In this document: positions 20,881 through 33,655 of the stretch, piece by piece | Numbering within the stretch: position 1 is the first letter of the stretch | How the letters are laid out: every line of letters starts with the position of its first letter | DNA from: Triatoma infestans | Taxonomy: Eukaryota > Arthropoda > Insecta > Hemiptera > Reduviidae | Direction of reading: 5' to 3' | Length of the DNA: 64,000 nt | Assembly (NCBI GenBank): GCA_011037195.1 | Contig: JAAEAF010002385.1 | Coordinates: 51,191-115,190, forward strand | Notes under the pieces: generated by a model | The model's database searches: none | Told to the model about the DNA's origin: nothing | What the model saw: the letters and a program-made list of their open reading frames with translations, nothing else | Program-made: the position numbers and the translations under genes

Positions 20881-21662
20881 AGAGTAGAGATCTGCAGAAT
20901 CTTACCATGTGTATATTGAAAATTCTGAATGTATATAATTCAAGTACATTGCTAAATTTATTGCCGAAATGTATTCTCATTCAGTGTGTTTGAGGCAATT
21001 TATTATTTCAATGTATTTCCTTCCACTGTATGGTTAATAGGTGACAGTGAGAAGGTGTTGCTAGTATCAAATGATTGGAGTGGGAAGCCGCCACTGGCGG
21101 CGAGAAATAAAACTTCTGAATTGAGTTGGTTCTAAAACTATTGGCTCGCAGTTTTTTCCATTGCTAACAAGAAAACTGTACTATCTAGTAACTAAACCGC
21201 TTCCCTAAGGGGACACTATACAATGAAGCCGTCGTATAGGAAAGGAAATGGCAGAGAAAAAGGGGAGCGTCGGTAGCCATGATTGGACTGATAAAGAAGT
21301 TTTGCGATGAACTTATATTACGATACAAGTTTTGGTTGGCGGTTGGTACCCCTGTCTGTGTAGGTGTGGGTGTGTGTGTGTGTGAGAGAGAGAGAGTGTG
21401 TGTTTGTGTGTGAGAGAGAGAGGAGAATGCGAGAACAGAAGAGAGCTTGAAAAAAAAAGGAAAATGATGGCATCATTGTGAGGGGATGCAAGGCCGTCGT
21501 GTGGTTCGAGGTCACCCCCTTGGGACTACTTTCAACCCTCTAGCAACTTTAACCCCCTCTGCGTCTAGAAGGATATGTTACTAGTCTTTCTTATCCTTTC
21601 ATCTTCCTTATCAGCGAACAATGCTGCCAACCTCAAACTCTCACTTTTGATTTTGCTTTTTT
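20881..21662. other. Unassigned DNA with a GT/GA microsatellite
   Basis: No gene is recognised. A compound (GT)n/(GA)n tract spans about 21357-21422 and makes a spurious His/Thr-rich minus frame. Confidence 0.5.
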
Positions 21663-21860
21663 TTTTACTTTCTCTCACCCCCCAGTAAGAGGAAATATTG
21701 CGATTGGGTCAGATTTTCGAAATTGAGTTTAAATATCTTTATAGATATTTTGAAGTCCCCTGAATATGGAAAAAATTCTTTTAGCGTTTGGTCTTTATTT
21801 TTGTGTAGAAGGGCATGTGTGAGTTTCATCAAAGTATCACAAAAACCAAAAATTGATTTA
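21663..21860 (+). repeat. HER head fragment
   Basis: TTACTTTCTCTCACCCCC, CAGTAAGAGGAAATATTGCG, GTCAGATTTTCGAAATTGAG and AAGTCCCCTGAAT match the head. The body decays after about 21860. Confidence 0.7.
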
Positions 21861-23149
21861 TTATATTTGTACCCACTTTTTGTTCAGTATATGGCCAACC
21901 TTTGTATAAGACATTGCACTTTTCACACAAAAAATAAGAGAAAGTAAACATTTTCATACCATTGTATCCATTACCTCTAATATCTTAAATGTAGCCACTA
22001 GATAACCTTGTCCAAGAATATTAACACTATAGTACATAGTACACAGTATATTATTGAAATTCCTTTATATTACTGAAATTAGTTTTTGGGAAAAGCTATT
22101 TTAGCAAACACTTTTCTAAAAATAAAAAAAAAATTATGACCCATTTGGCTATTTCACGCACACCCACACACACATATATATATATATATATATGTATGGC
22201 TATTTTTCCAATTCCATAAAAACTAAAATAGTAAAAAGTTCAATATTGAAAATCTCCCCAACCATTCACTGTAAGCTAACCGCCCCATAATAGTAAATGC
22301 TAGAAAAATTTTCCCCAAGTATGTGAATATAACTTGTAGGATTGTGAGGGGGTAAAAAGAAAAATTACAATCTACCAATGAATATTACATGAGTGTGTAG
22401 GGGCGAGTTTTTTCCTTCTTTACATTCACATTTTTCCGTTTACAGTCCAGTTTTTTTTTAAACACAAACACATAGAAAAGAGATTTTTTTTGGTCAAAAT
22501 GTTGGAGAATTTTCACAAAAAACAGTTTTTATTTTTTTTTTTCTAAGGATTGGGGGCGCGTCATGTTTAAAGGAATGGTTAGTAAAGTTGGCAGCATTGA
22601 GAAAAGGATTACATCGTATATGTGTGTGTTTAGTGCTCAGACTGTTTAGTGCTGTATACGAGTATATGTATGTGTGAATAAGATTAGATTGGCAACACTG
22701 TTTATAGTTAAATTTTACTATGGTGTATATATTCCTTATACGATGTTATCACATACACAGAGTAACCATAAAAGTGGATATGGTATTTTCCATATCAACG
22801 GTAAAAAAAAAAATATATATATCTTCTACTGAAGATAAAGGGTCCATTTATCCCATTTTGAATTTTTACCCAAACCAATAAAACAGAAGATTGCAGTATT
22901 TTATATTACAATTTACCACTAAATTTTATAATAATCATATAATAATAGTGGATAAAATTTTTATTCCCTTGGCTTCCCTAAGATCTCTAGCTCTCTCTTC
23001 TGGAATCTTCCCGATAATGACTTATTCCCTCCGAACGCAACCACACTCATACATACATTGCACTCCTCCTGCACTAAAACATAGCACCTGTAGAGAAAGT
23101 TGACGTTTGTTTTTTATAAATTATTATATATTCATTTCTAATTTAATTA
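21861..23149. other. Unassigned AT-rich DNA
   Basis: No gene is seen. It contains CA/AT microsatellites at 22150-22193 and an (AT)n at 22811-22823. Open frames are short and low complexity. Confidence 0.5.
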
Positions 23150-23345
23150 TTTTAGCGAATGATATATATATATGTGCGTGTGTGTGTTTGTGTGTATGTC
23201 GAACTTGGTATTCATTTTAGGTGCTACTGATCCATCTTACACGAAGGTTTCAGAAAAAATCCATCAACCGGAAATGCGACTTTACTAAATAATTTATATA
23301 TATATATATATATATTCCTATCGTTTATTTGAATCATTTTTCCCT
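23150..23345 (+). repeat. HER internal fragment with AT and GT microsatellites
   Basis: GCGAATGATATATATATATG, a GT tract, ATTTTAGGTGCTACTG, ATCCATCAACCGGAAATGCG and ACTTTACTAAATAATTT are in HER order. An (AT)n expansion lies at 23293-23315. Confidence 0.65.
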
Positions 23346-25001
23346 CTCTGTGAGCATCAGATAATCAAAAATTCTCATGATATCTAGGAGTGAAAGCATT
23401 GGAGAATATACATTCTTCTCCTTCTTCTTCTTCTTCTTCCAAATGCATCACTGGCGTTAATCAGTGTCCTAGTCTGAGTAAATATTGACTGCCAAATTCT
23501 TCCCGAGCGAAAAGCCACCGACCACCACCATTATTATGGACATAGATCCTGTAGGTCTCCGCACACCATCTGCTTCAATCACGATTTGTTAACGGTTTTA
23601 GTGGCCATGCAGCCATTCTTCAAGAATCCCTTATTCGGACTGTTGTCAGTGCAATAGATTGCTAGATATAACAAGCAGTTAGTTAACAGTTGTCAGCTGC
23701 CCTAGTCGGGAAACTAGGATTCCCACTACAAAGCAATATGCCAGAATTTCCTCTTAGCAAACTAAGAAAACAGAACGAGAATAAGTGTATCATTTATTCT
23801 AAATGCAATAGAATTCTCGAGCGCGCCTGTGCTGGATTCAAGAAGCAGAAAATTAGAATTTTAAACATAAAAAAAAAAAAAAAAGTTTAGAGGCAAACTA
23901 GACAGTTTGCTAGCAAAAGGGGTGACAACCGGTAATGTAAGACAAACCACTTGACCAAACTCTATTATAAAAAACCCCATTGGAATGCGGCAATCTGCTA
24001 CAAATATGAGACCAAAAATAAAAGATTGTTCAGTCTTAATACACAGTCATGAAGTCAGCAACGCGATTATTTTCAAGAAGTGTTCTACATTGTCACTCTC
24101 TCCGAACGTTTATTTATCTATCCTAATTTTATATTTAGTTTAGCTCATAATTATGTATAAATATGTAGTCAATAAATTAGTTGTCCTTAAAGCGTGGTTA
24201 ATTGCTAGTTCCTAACTCACGAAGTTCTTTTCACAGTTCTTAAAATTATGCTCTTTCAAAACCGCTCGTGTTAGCTGAAATCAAACAAACATACATCCCA
24301 CATATACTTGCTACACTACACTGCAACAACAATCACCATTCCATTAAAACACCATACTTCGCAAACACATTTCTGCCGTTATCGTATCTGTTACAAACTC
24401 ACAATATCTTTTTCCATGAACAAAGATCTTTATTTCATAATTATAAATGTAGGAGCCTGGTCTGGCATTGATGGCTCCATAAATTCTACAAATAAGTTTA
24501 CAATTAAGAGGTCGAGCTCAGCATATTTAGTAAAACTTCAATATTCCGGATAGACTCGCGTTTTTATAGGCCCTCATTTTTTTACGGATTCTAAATTCTT
24601 CTTTTTAATTCTTACTCGTGTTCTAAAGCAAAGTACAAAGAAAATAATAAGATAGAGGCGTCGAAGTTATTTTGTTTGTTTTTTTTTTTTTTTAAATAAC
24701 AAGATGAAAAACAATTATACACTAATAATTGTAACATCTTTTGTAGAATTATAGGTATGCCAATAATTCCAACGAACTACTAGAAAACATTTCTCATGCA
24801 GTTCTCCATAAATTTCCCAACTTCTTACATGGATATATATATATATTTACGAGCATAGAACTAGGTCGTCCCTTCTCTTCTTTAACTCCTTCGGCCAATA
24901 GCAGCTGCACAGACGACTAGTTGCCTACGTCATTCGATTTAACCCAGTCTTTTTAAGTTTACCAACACCAGCGCCGCCCCAACTCCTTTCCCATACACAC
25001 A

Positions 25002-25032
<31 letters not shown>

Positions 25033-26784
25033 TCCACAATGTACAACACTGGCCGTGTATAGAAAAGCGCCCTATATCCCAAGGATCCTATTCCCACCAA
25101 GACGGTGACTATGAAGTAGGTTCGTTCACAAATATAGCTTTGGTCTAGACACCTGGGGGCAAAACTCTTTCTCTACTTTCTTTTTCTGCTTTTTGGAGGG
25201 GGGGCACTCCTCCTACTTCTATTCTTGCCTGTAGCCCACACTTCTTCTCAGCTCGAATACAGATGGCACTTTTTTCTTCTCTCTCTCTCTCTCTCTCTAG
25301 AGAGAGATCTACAATGGTAGATACCACAAAAAGAGACTTCTTATATATATGTATTTTTTTTTTCCGTATTCCTCTGGCATTTCTCAACTGCCTGCAATCT
25401 TATACCAAATATACACCAGCCTTTTTGCAACCTCCTTCGCACACTTTTTTTTTGTTACCGATCTCTTTACACACCTGGACTACCTCGCTGTTCTTCTTTA
25501 ACTCACCATTTTTTTTATCATGACATTTTCTCAAACTTCTATATATCGTGTCTTCAACCGGTTAAAATCGATATATTGACCGGGCAAAGGGTAGTGTTGC
25601 AAAGAAAAAAGAATGAAGGAGACCACATTGAGATGGGTTGGCCAGTGCAATGATTGTAAGAGAACACGGAAGGAGAACATTGTAGCCTGTGTATAGGTTG
25701 GCAAAATGAAGGAGAAACGATCCAACATGTACCCTGGATAGCTGGGATGAACAGAAGCTTACCTAGTATAATAAATTGTTGCTCTGGGTATTACAACTAG
25801 TTCTAAATGAAACTAGAGAGAATGAGTGTGAAAGAATAAGAGATGGCGAGTAAGACAGAGAGAGGGAATTAGTGCCACAGAGTAATTTTCAGGTGATCTA
25901 CGAGGACTGAGAGAGAGGGAGTGGGAGTGGGAGGAAGTGGAGGGAAAAGAAGGAGAGACAGAAAACATTCGAGGGATCACTGGGTTTGCTGTACACCTGC
26001 TTTTCCAAAGGTGGATTTTTAAAGCAGTAGTAGTGAGGTGGGCGGTCAGATAGAGGAATCCATCGTGGATAATTTGAAAACAATAGTGGTTGGTAGGTTT
26101 CTAGTACTGGGTGGAAGCTAGTTCCAATGGAGAAAAAGAGTCAAAGAGGATCGGTAACTTTGGGTACGTATGTGTAGTTGTGCGTGGGTATGTTTTTTAT
26201 TTGTGCTGTGGAAAATACCTATCTAATTCCGGCTATCTAACTAAAATACATATACAACCCATACAGACGACTGAACCGCTGAATTGTGGGCCAACAGAAG
26301 AGGAGACAAATACAAGGGTAACAAGAACAAAGAGAGAGAGAGAGAGAGAGAGAACAAGGACAGACTGAGAGAGAGAACCACTAACAAAAGCAAACCGACC
26401 CTACTACAATAACCCATCACGCTGCTCTTCTTCATCTCATCGTACGGACCTGACTGACTCCCTCAGCCGAAGTTGGTATTGTTTTAGTACGATAGGTGTC
26501 ACACTGTCAGACTGGCAGATGGCCCCTTCCCCAGTATTTTGCGATATTGTGTGCTGCTGCTATGTTATGACGTTATTCGTACATCTCTTTTCATTTGTTT
26601 TCCCGTTAAATGCAATCTATCATCATCGCACATATATCTACTCCATTTTAGATATACATATATAACAGTATAGCTTTATGAATTTCTTCAGTTTCAATTA
26701 AAACCCATCATCATGTTTTATTTTAATTTCACAATTCACAATTAGTGGACAAATTACAAACGTAAATTAAACAAGCAAACAGAA
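23346..26784. other. Unassigned intergenic DNA with microsatellites
   Basis: I see no supportable gene in these 3.4 kb. It contains a (TTC)n tract at 23418-23440, a (TC)n at 25003-25024, CT/AG-rich tracts at 25277-25308 and a (GA)n at 26331-26352. The frames at 25263-25523 and 26111-26368 are products of these tracts. 24100-24240 has AATAAA-like signals but no paired LTR was found. Confidence 0.5.
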
Positions 26785-27690
26785 TTAGTGTGAAATACTC
26801 ACACAACTTTCTTCTTCTTTTTTTAAGAGCTCTCATATAAATGTATGAGAATGGTTGTTTTACTTGTTGGTAGGAACCCTTGGCAGGTAGATATTATACA
26901 ATGTAGTCCAGAAAGTATGGGCAATAACATTCAGAAGAAACTCAACAAATATTTGAAAATTAACGCCATAAATTTCTAGGAACCCCACCAATTTCAATGG
27001 TCTTGAGAAATATCTCAAAGACAAATGATAGGTTTATGTCGGTGCAGTTAGCATTCCAAATTAAAAGAAAATTCTCATAGTCATTTCGAGAAAACTACAC
27101 AAAAACAAATTCTGAAATTATACGAGTATAAAGTCTCATTTCCCATGAACCGATTTTCTTCAAATTTGGAATTCTAACAATAGTTCTACGGTGTGTACTT
27201 AACTAATATATAGATGGAGAACCATACATTGTACAGAAGTAGTAGTTCAGAGGAAATCCTAACGTCATCTTCTCCCCTCCACTTCTCCCCTCCAGAATTC
27301 TTATTTCCCAGGAAAAAATGTATTAAATAAAAGTGAAAAGGATTTATGAATATAGATTGTATACACGAAATTTAAAGAAAAATTGTTGAAGCCATTTTCG
27401 AGAAAAATCGTGAAAAACTGAGAAAAAAACGATTCAATAAAGTTGTACTTCCGGTTGATGGATTTCGCGTGAAACCTTCGCGTCAGATGTGGTGGTAGTA
27501 TCTAAACGAGATACCATGTTTACGCTCCTTTTGAGATATTTTGTTCACACACACTCACACACATAGATAATTGGCTAAAAATATTTTTTTTAGTACTCAG
27601 AGGACTTCAAAACAAGTATTTCCGGTGGAAACTCAATTTCAAAAATTTGACGCGATATTTGAACATTTCTTCATTACAACATTTCCTCAT
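26785..27690 (-). mobile_element. HER element, minus strand, near full length
   Basis: It starts with the inverted terminal hairpin (AGTGTGAAATACTCACACAA, CTTTCTT at 26787-26813). It then shows two inverted units (ACAAATGATAGGTTTATG..., AAAGTTGTACTTCCGGTTGA...) and ends near the inverted head (GTATTTCCGGTGGAAACTC, TTTGACGCGATATTTGAAC, CATTTCCTC). About 900 bp. The head hairpin itself is degraded. Confidence 0.85.
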
Positions 27691-28556
27691 AGTTCATGGT
27701 GTCAATTTAATCAACTCTTTCAACATAGTGTTTTGAAATTTTGCGTATGTTTAATTATATCTTATGTTTTGGGTTGATTGTTTAAACACGCTATCTCTTA
27801 ACAGGCGCTTAACTCTGAGAAAGAAAAAGAGATTCATGTACGTCACCAGCTCTTAAATCTTATTCCAAGTACATGCAGAACTAGCATGAACTAGCCTGAG
27901 TAAGAATGAGTTTAAATAGAATTAGCAATAGAGAATACTTTCCCCAAACCCTGATGATCAACACCTACAGCAAATAAACGGATTGCATCCAAGTAAGAAG
28001 CTAGAAGGAAGATAAGATAGGAGAGAAAGCAAGCCGGGGGGAGGGGGAGAGGTAGTGGAGGGAAAGCAAGAGTTTTACTGAGAATTATTGTTTGGAGTCG
28101 TTAAGACGTTGAGTAAACGATCTAAATAGAGGAGAATAGAAATAGACAGAAGAAGTAGATTAGAAGAAGCAGAAGCAAGAACAGTGTAGATATGGTGAAC
28201 AGTGAGAACACACAGAGTTACTGAGATATATTACAGACTGACAGTCACATTGTGGACAACAAAGAAGCACGTCAGGATAGAGTGGCATCTCGTCTGTCTG
28301 TTTTTTAGTGGTAAGGAGAGGGGGAAGGGAGAGTGCACTCTGAAGAAGAAATAGTATCTCACTTAATAGCAGTTGAACTTGAGCTTAATTGACCAAACGT
28401 TTTATTTTTACTTTCTGTTGTAAGTGGGGGTATACAGTGTTCTCGAATTTGGGTTTTCTCAAGAAAAGACACAGTAAGATTCTTGAGTACTACAAAAACG
28501 GATGCATCCTAACTTACTGTTAAATTGTTAAACAAATTATTTATTTACACTGCAAA
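27691..28556. other. Unassigned DNA
   Basis: No gene recognised. It is purine-rich around 28000-28200. Confidence 0.5.
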
Positions 28557-28690
28557 TCAGGGTCGGTTCAAGGCATACGCGAAAGCATGCCACCGCGTAG
28601 GACCCGGCGCTCAATAGCCTCCCACCCCCACCCGCCTCAGCTAATAAACGAGAAAGTAGAAAAGATACTGACAAAAAAGTAAATAATAAT
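28557..28690 (+). mobile_element. Possible end of a hAT-type DNA transposon fragment
   Basis: CAGGGTCGGTTCAAGGCATA, followed by an unusually GC-rich stretch (CCACCGCGTAGGACCCGGCG), resembles the CAGGG(C/T)CGG termini of hAT non-autonomous elements. I did not find the inverted partner end or an 8-bp duplication, so this is tentative. Confidence 0.3.
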
Positions 28691-28703
28691 TAATGAACAT
28701 AAT

Positions 28704-28789
28704 TATTTCCGGAAACTGACGGGACGTAATTTTAACAGCCTATTTCATTTTCCGGAAACTGACGGGACGTAACTTTAACAGCCTATTTC
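28704..28789 (+). repeat. 43-bp tandem duplication, two copies
   Basis: TTTCCGGAAACTGACGGGAC followed by GTAA(T/C)TTTAACAGCCTATTTCA occurs twice with a 43-bp period. The copies differ by very few bases. Confidence 0.85.
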
Positions 28790-29659
28790 ATGATAAAGTG
28801 ACGGTAAAGTTCATATTATACTAATATGGACTTATTTGATTTCGCTAATTAAATTAAAATGTCCAAAAATATTTTTATAATTTTTTAAAACCCTAGAATA
28901 AAAAATATCATTAAGTGCCGTCACGGATTAAGACATTTTTTCTTTTATTATAGTTTAATTATTCGTGTAAATATTGACTATTAATAATTATTTTCATAAT
29001 GGAAGAACCTTACACTCTTTCACTATCATTTTTCTAAAACATTCTTCTAGGAGATAAGACAGTGCAAATTAAAAACAGCTGTAAGTCGTCTTTATTCAAA
29101 CATAAACAAAAATTTCCAAGTTTAAGATGCTCAGCTTCGGTTTAATTTTATTGTGTTTACCACGAAGTTGCCAATATGAAAGAGTTGTTTCTAATAAACC
29201 ACAGAGAATTTAATCATTTCTTTTTGCGATAATTCCATTTTTAACACAAGAAATTAATATATTTTTAACTCGCAGTTTCTCTTTTCATTTCACCAAAAAA
29301 AATACTTCACAAAAATATTTTGTCAGAGAAATATTATATTAAAAAATTAAATACATACTATTTTTTTCTCAGAAATTACGACGCCATGTTTGTTGGAAAA
29401 TACGGATAAGGATTTGTGTTGACTTATTTATTGCGAATTTAATTTACCTTGACCCAAAGTTTTTGTCAACTATCTACATCACCCTATATATATATATTGT
29501 GTTGCGTTATTTTTCTTTTTCTAATTTATATACAATTTAAATAATAATTAAAGAAGATAATAATGCAATTAATGAAATTGTTACCGATGAAAACTAGAAT
29601 TAATAAATTTGAATCCACCATAATAAGTGAATGCACCATTTATTTCAATCAAAGTATAC
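28790..29659. other. Unassigned AT-rich DNA
   Basis: It is highly A+T-rich with an (AT)n tract at 29486-29498. No gene or known repeat was recognised. Confidence 0.5.
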
Positions 29660-30450
29660 TTCTTCTTCTTCATGCTTACAGTGGAGGGGCGCTTGTACAG
29701 CTTCCTTCATTGTCTTCCTACCCTGACTAGTTCTCTCTTTCTGCTCCAATCTAGTCCTGTATCCTTAAAACATTGAACAATTTCTTGTTCCTATATTATT
29801 CTAAGATGACCTTCTCTCCTCGTACCGAGCACATCATTCCATATGCCTTTCTAGCTATCATATTCTCATCCATTCTCATGAGATGGCCGACCATCAAAGT
29901 TGAGATTATTGTATAATCTGCACAGTGGATCTTACTTTCTGGTTCTTCCTTATGGTGATGTTATGCACCCGATACTGCCTTATTTTACCCTTATTTTTTC
30001 TAAGTTCCCTCATTACGGCTGCCTTAAAAGAGGACATGTTTTGAGGTCAATGTCCACAATTCACCCGAATACATGGAGATCGGAATGAAAACTGTTTTAT
30101 TGAAAGCCAGTTTACTTTTACTTGTCACCTTTTTTGTACCAAGGGTATTCTTGTTGAAGGCATGGAGCCCTATGGCTCCTTTTGTTGCTGAATTTCTTCT
30201 TGCGTTCTGAGATATAAACTCCTAGGTAAAATTATATACTCGCTACAATGTTTGGTTTCCTAGCCTGATGTGGTGGCTAATTTTATCCTTAAAAGTTCAG
30301 CATCATTGTTTCTGTTCAGTCGAGGTTAAGCATCAGCCACTTTTTCCACAACACTTTCCCCAGGAGTTCTAGGCCTCCTTTGCAGATTTGATAGGCTGTC
30401 GGACTTGTTATCAAAAGTTCGCCAGCGAACGCGAAAAGAGTGTGGCTAAC
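29660..30450 (-). pseudogene. RTE-like LINE ORF2, C-terminal remnant
   Basis: Minus-strand translation shows, in order, an F-A-F-A-G-E-L-L-I-T-S-P-T segment (about 30440-30400; the RT A-F-A-D-D-L motif with the catalytic Asp pair lost), an L-G-V-Y-I-S block (about 30210), LTSKHVL (about 30050) and a diagnostic GRPSHENG/MRMDEN stretch (about 29895-29860). These match the C-terminal part of RTE/BovB-like and related reverse transcriptases (the R-W-x-G-H-x-x-R-M-x-x-x-R motif region). Multiple stops and frameshifts make it non-functional. The clade is a best guess. Confidence 0.7.
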
Positions 30451-31139
30451 CTTTTGCAGGTTTCATTAAAAGAAAACATACTATAAATTTTACACCAAAA
30501 AAAATGTAATTTATGTAATTTAGATTCACTTGAAATGTTGGATCATGTATTTTTTGTTTGCCTGATGTTTATTCAGAGAGCTGTACCTGATTGACTGTCA
30601 TATCAGTTTGAATCTTATTTGAACTAGAACCAATAAAGAACAATCAGGCTAAATGCTTTATTTATTTATTTTATTTTTAATTACAAATTATTTTATACAA
30701 TCAATATTAGTTTCAACTATTATCTATTTATTTAAATAATTAGTTTGTTTACTTTCCTTTTTGTTTTCCTTCCAAGTTATGCCTTTATTTCATTGTAAAT
30801 AGATGTTTACTACGGGTCAAACTCTTCACTGAATGTACAATTGTAATACAAATTTTTATAAATAAGTAATAATAATTCGAGCAGTTTCTCTTTTAACCTG
30901 TTAAACTAAGAGAGAATAAGCTCTGGTTTCCTGCCAAGGACAGATAGTGACTTTGAGTTACTACTAATTATTATATTTTTAATTGAGATATTTTCTTTAA
31001 ACTTACAATATTACAAGATTTGTCTGAATGTGATTGCATTGTATAGAGGTCAGCGTCCTTAGTCTCAACCAATTAACAACCTTATAATCACTGTTTAAAT
31101 TTTAATCTTAACTCGAAGGTTTCCCATATTAAAATCTAT
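30451..31139. other. Unassigned AT-rich DNA
   Basis: No gene or recognised repeat. Confidence 0.5.
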
Positions 31140-31493
31140 ATTTTCGTAAAGTATAAAAGTGATAGGTTTATATATCTATAACCTATTCTGTAATGTCCGC
31201 GTTTCCGGTTAAAAGTTTTTTTTTTATAATCTTACAATTCTAGCAATGCGATAACTTTTAATTATATAACGTATTAGTTATTATATAACTTATGTTATCT
31301 AACTATAATAACTTAATATTGCATAAGCATTATAACAAAAAAAATTCCTAGAAAAACAGTTTGAATTAAAAGTGATAACCTTTTATGTGTGTAGTTTAGT
31401 TTTACAAAACTTAAAGGAAATTACTGGAACCGTTTACGAAAGAAAAAAATGGTGAAAAATTATGGGGAGGAGGGGAGGAATCAATAAAGTTGT
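31140..31493 (-). mobile_element. HER element, minus strand, part 1 (split)
   Basis: AAAAGTGATAGGTTTATATA, TTCCGGTTAAAAG, ATTAAAAGTGATAACC and TCAATAAAGTTGT match inverted HER. The sequence resumes at 32381 with ACTTCCGGACCAAATC, exactly where the next inverted HER motif is expected. Confidence 0.75.
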
Positions 31494-32372
31494 TTGGTAA
31501 AAAACAGGAAATAAAATAAAGTTTAAAAGAAAATTAAAGTGAAATATTAAGTGGACTGTATGTGCTGAATAGAGAGTAAAGAGTGAGCCAAGCGGCTCAT
31601 ATAACATGAACAAAATGAATATTAAATTAAATTTTAAAATAATAGCAAAAATATTTATTATATTCAACAAGCCAAAAAGAGTGGCGCTTACCTTAAACGC
31701 AGACACCTTAAAGTTAGTGTGGTTCGACTGAAGTCCTTCAGCCCTTAGGGGGGATTCAAGGAAATGGGAGACAGGAAAGGAAACAAAAAAAAACTCATAT
31801 GCCTGTAATTCCAGCGTCGTTTTCCACACAGTACGGCTGATGAAAATAGATGAAGTATTTAAACGGGCTCCTGGAAGTCGTAAGGCCGAAGAAGCAACCA
31901 GAAGTAGACCATGTGCTTGTACAATCAACCTTAGCAGGCCGGAAGAATCCGGAGACACTCACTCGACAAGAGATCAGCTTATTAACACTAACCCCGAGGA
32001 AAACCAGATGTGGCAACACATGGGTTTTCACGAAAGGCGAGCGCACGTGATCTAAACTGTATAAGTAGAAGGTGCTGTCTGCTGCATATATAGTGCTCGT
32101 ACGAATGTAAAATAGTGACTCACTTATTAACACTAATTCCCCGAGGAAAACCAGAAGTGACAACACATGGGTTTTCACGAAAGGAGAGCGCAGTGATCTA
32201 AATTGCATAGGCAAATTGCATTCGCACATACACCTTGCTTGTCTGAGCTTTAGTTAGTGACTGACTGGAGTGGGCAATTTAAAGGGACTACCCCCTCTCT
32301 ACAATTAGGACACAGCCTAATAAGTTATTATTTTTGGCGGCGGCAAATTCAAATTCGGATAAATACCGAACA
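31494..32372. mobile_element. Unclassified 879-bp insertion with 8-bp target duplication
   Basis: It is bounded by the direct repeat aaagttgt at 31486-31493 and 32373-32380, both in one HER copy. Inside it, a segment of about 82 bp (CTTATTAACACTAA...TCTAAA) is directly repeated at 31978-32058 and 32123-32205. The termini TTGGTA... and ...TACCGAACA are only weakly complementary. An 8-bp duplication is usual for hAT and some other DNA transposons, but a clear terminal inverted repeat is missing. The long minus-strand open frames here (up to about 174 codons) have no recognisable domain, and one runs beyond the insertion into HER, so I do not call them genes. Confidence 0.65.
31978..32205 (+). 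repeat. Pair of direct repeats of about 82 bp inside the 879-bp insertion
   Basis: Copies at 31978-32058 and 32123-32205 share CCGAGGAAAACCAGA, CAACACATGGGTTTTCACG and AAAGG-GAGCGCA. Between them lies a TATA-like TATAAGTAG (32061). Confidence 0.8.
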
Positions 32373-32380
32373 AAAGTTGT

Positions 32381-32545
32381 ACTTCCGGACCAAATCTTTG
32401 GTGTTACATTCCGTGGTAGTATGTAAACGGAATATTAAGTTTGAACTTCGCAATTTTTTTTTTTTTTTTTTTTTTTCCTTTGTTCACGACCATATCGATA
32501 CTCAAACAAACAATTCTCTAAAATACATTTTTTACGTGAAATATG
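32381..32545 (-). mobile_element. HER element, minus strand, part 2
   Basis: ACTTCCGGACCAAATCTTTG, GTGGTAGTATGTAAACGGAA, TATTAAGTTTGAACTTCGCA and a T run at 32456-32476 continue the copy that starts at 31140. Confidence 0.7.
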
Positions 32546-32699
32546 AATTTGTATTTAACATAAATTTGCCCCCAACTACACAGTGCGGGGGACATATGCA
32601 CATCGCTTCTCGTAAACAGAAATATGTTATTGTGATGCTTACATTCAGTTCGTATAATATTCCCAAACATTCCTCTCAAAAATATAAATATATATTCAT

Positions 32700-32840
32700 A
32701 TATTCCAGGTGAAAGTAATAGATTTATAATATTTGCATTTAGTATTCCATGTTCAAAGAAAATCCCAAAGCCGCCTTTTGAGAAAATTCCAAAAATCCTA
32801 TTCTATGGAGCCGCTATTCTGATTGAAAGATTATATATAT
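32700..32840 (-). repeat. HER internal fragment, diverged
   Basis: GTGAAAGTAATAGATTTATA, GTTCAAAGAAAATCCCAAAG and CCTTTTGAGAAAATTCC match inverted HER units. Confidence 0.5.
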
Positions 32841-33655
32841 ATATATGGAGTTCTGGCAATACTGTAAACACACACTGTCATTTAAAGGGGTAACAGCTGT
32901 GATAGAAAGCAAATGATTTGCAAAATTCCATCAGCAATACAGGGAAATATCCTAGTTTTCTCTCTCAGTATGACTTCTATACGAATATATTCAATCCATT
33001 CCAAAAAAAAAACTACCTAATCTATCCTGATAGATTTCCTTTCAAAATAAAATAAATAAATAAATGAAAGACCTTGTGCTGCTGTCCTTTCAAAAGAGAA
33101 TCCTAACAAAATCAAATAGCTTTCAGAAGAAGGAAAACCCCGCAGTTGTAGGGGTCCTCTCCTTTAAAAACGACCAAGTATCTTTTCCTTTTTATTTTTA
33201 TTTTTTACTTTATTTTCCCGGTCCAATTCTATGGTTTATTCCCACCACTCCCGCTTTTTCCCCCACTCATTTCCAAAGACAGATATTTTCCACTAGGTTA
33301 GTTGGATTAAGCAGACATCTTTCTTCTTTACTCCAGTTTGTTTTTTTGTTTTTTTCACACCACCTTTTGGAAAGTTCTGAAGATTTCCTGATAATAATGA
33401 ACTTCAGTCATTGTTCAAAGTTAATTGGTTTGAATTTTTCTCTTTTTTCTATTACTTTTTCACTCTTTAACCGTAGTTTTATAATCTTTAATGAACATTT
33501 GGGTTTTAGTGTTAAGAGCAATAAACTGTAAACCATGGTTTCAGTGCAATTCATTACAGCTTAGTTGGTATGTATGTCATCACGACTTTCTCTTTTCCAC
33601 TTCTTAACTTTCATATGACAGAGGTTCTTGAAATTTTATTTTAATTTCCTTTCTC
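32841..33655. other. Unassigned AT-rich DNA
   Basis: A plus-strand open frame at 33064-33531 (155 codons) is Phe/Ser-rich from T-rich DNA and lacks a domain. I do not regard it as a gene. Confidence 0.5.

Noticed and set aside
25531..25760. LINE C-terminal fragment (a T-L-R-W-V-G-type string near 25625)
   Set aside because: The match is limited to a few residues and no other motif follows in any frame.
31434..32229. Minus-strand open frames of 174 and 144 codons
   Set aside because: One runs across the boundary between the 879-bp insertion and HER sequence, neither shows a domain, and the repeated peptide comes from the 82-bp direct repeats.
33064..33531. 155-codon plus-strand frame
   Set aside because: It is Phe/Ser/Leu-rich from T-rich DNA, with no domain and no coding-like codon use.
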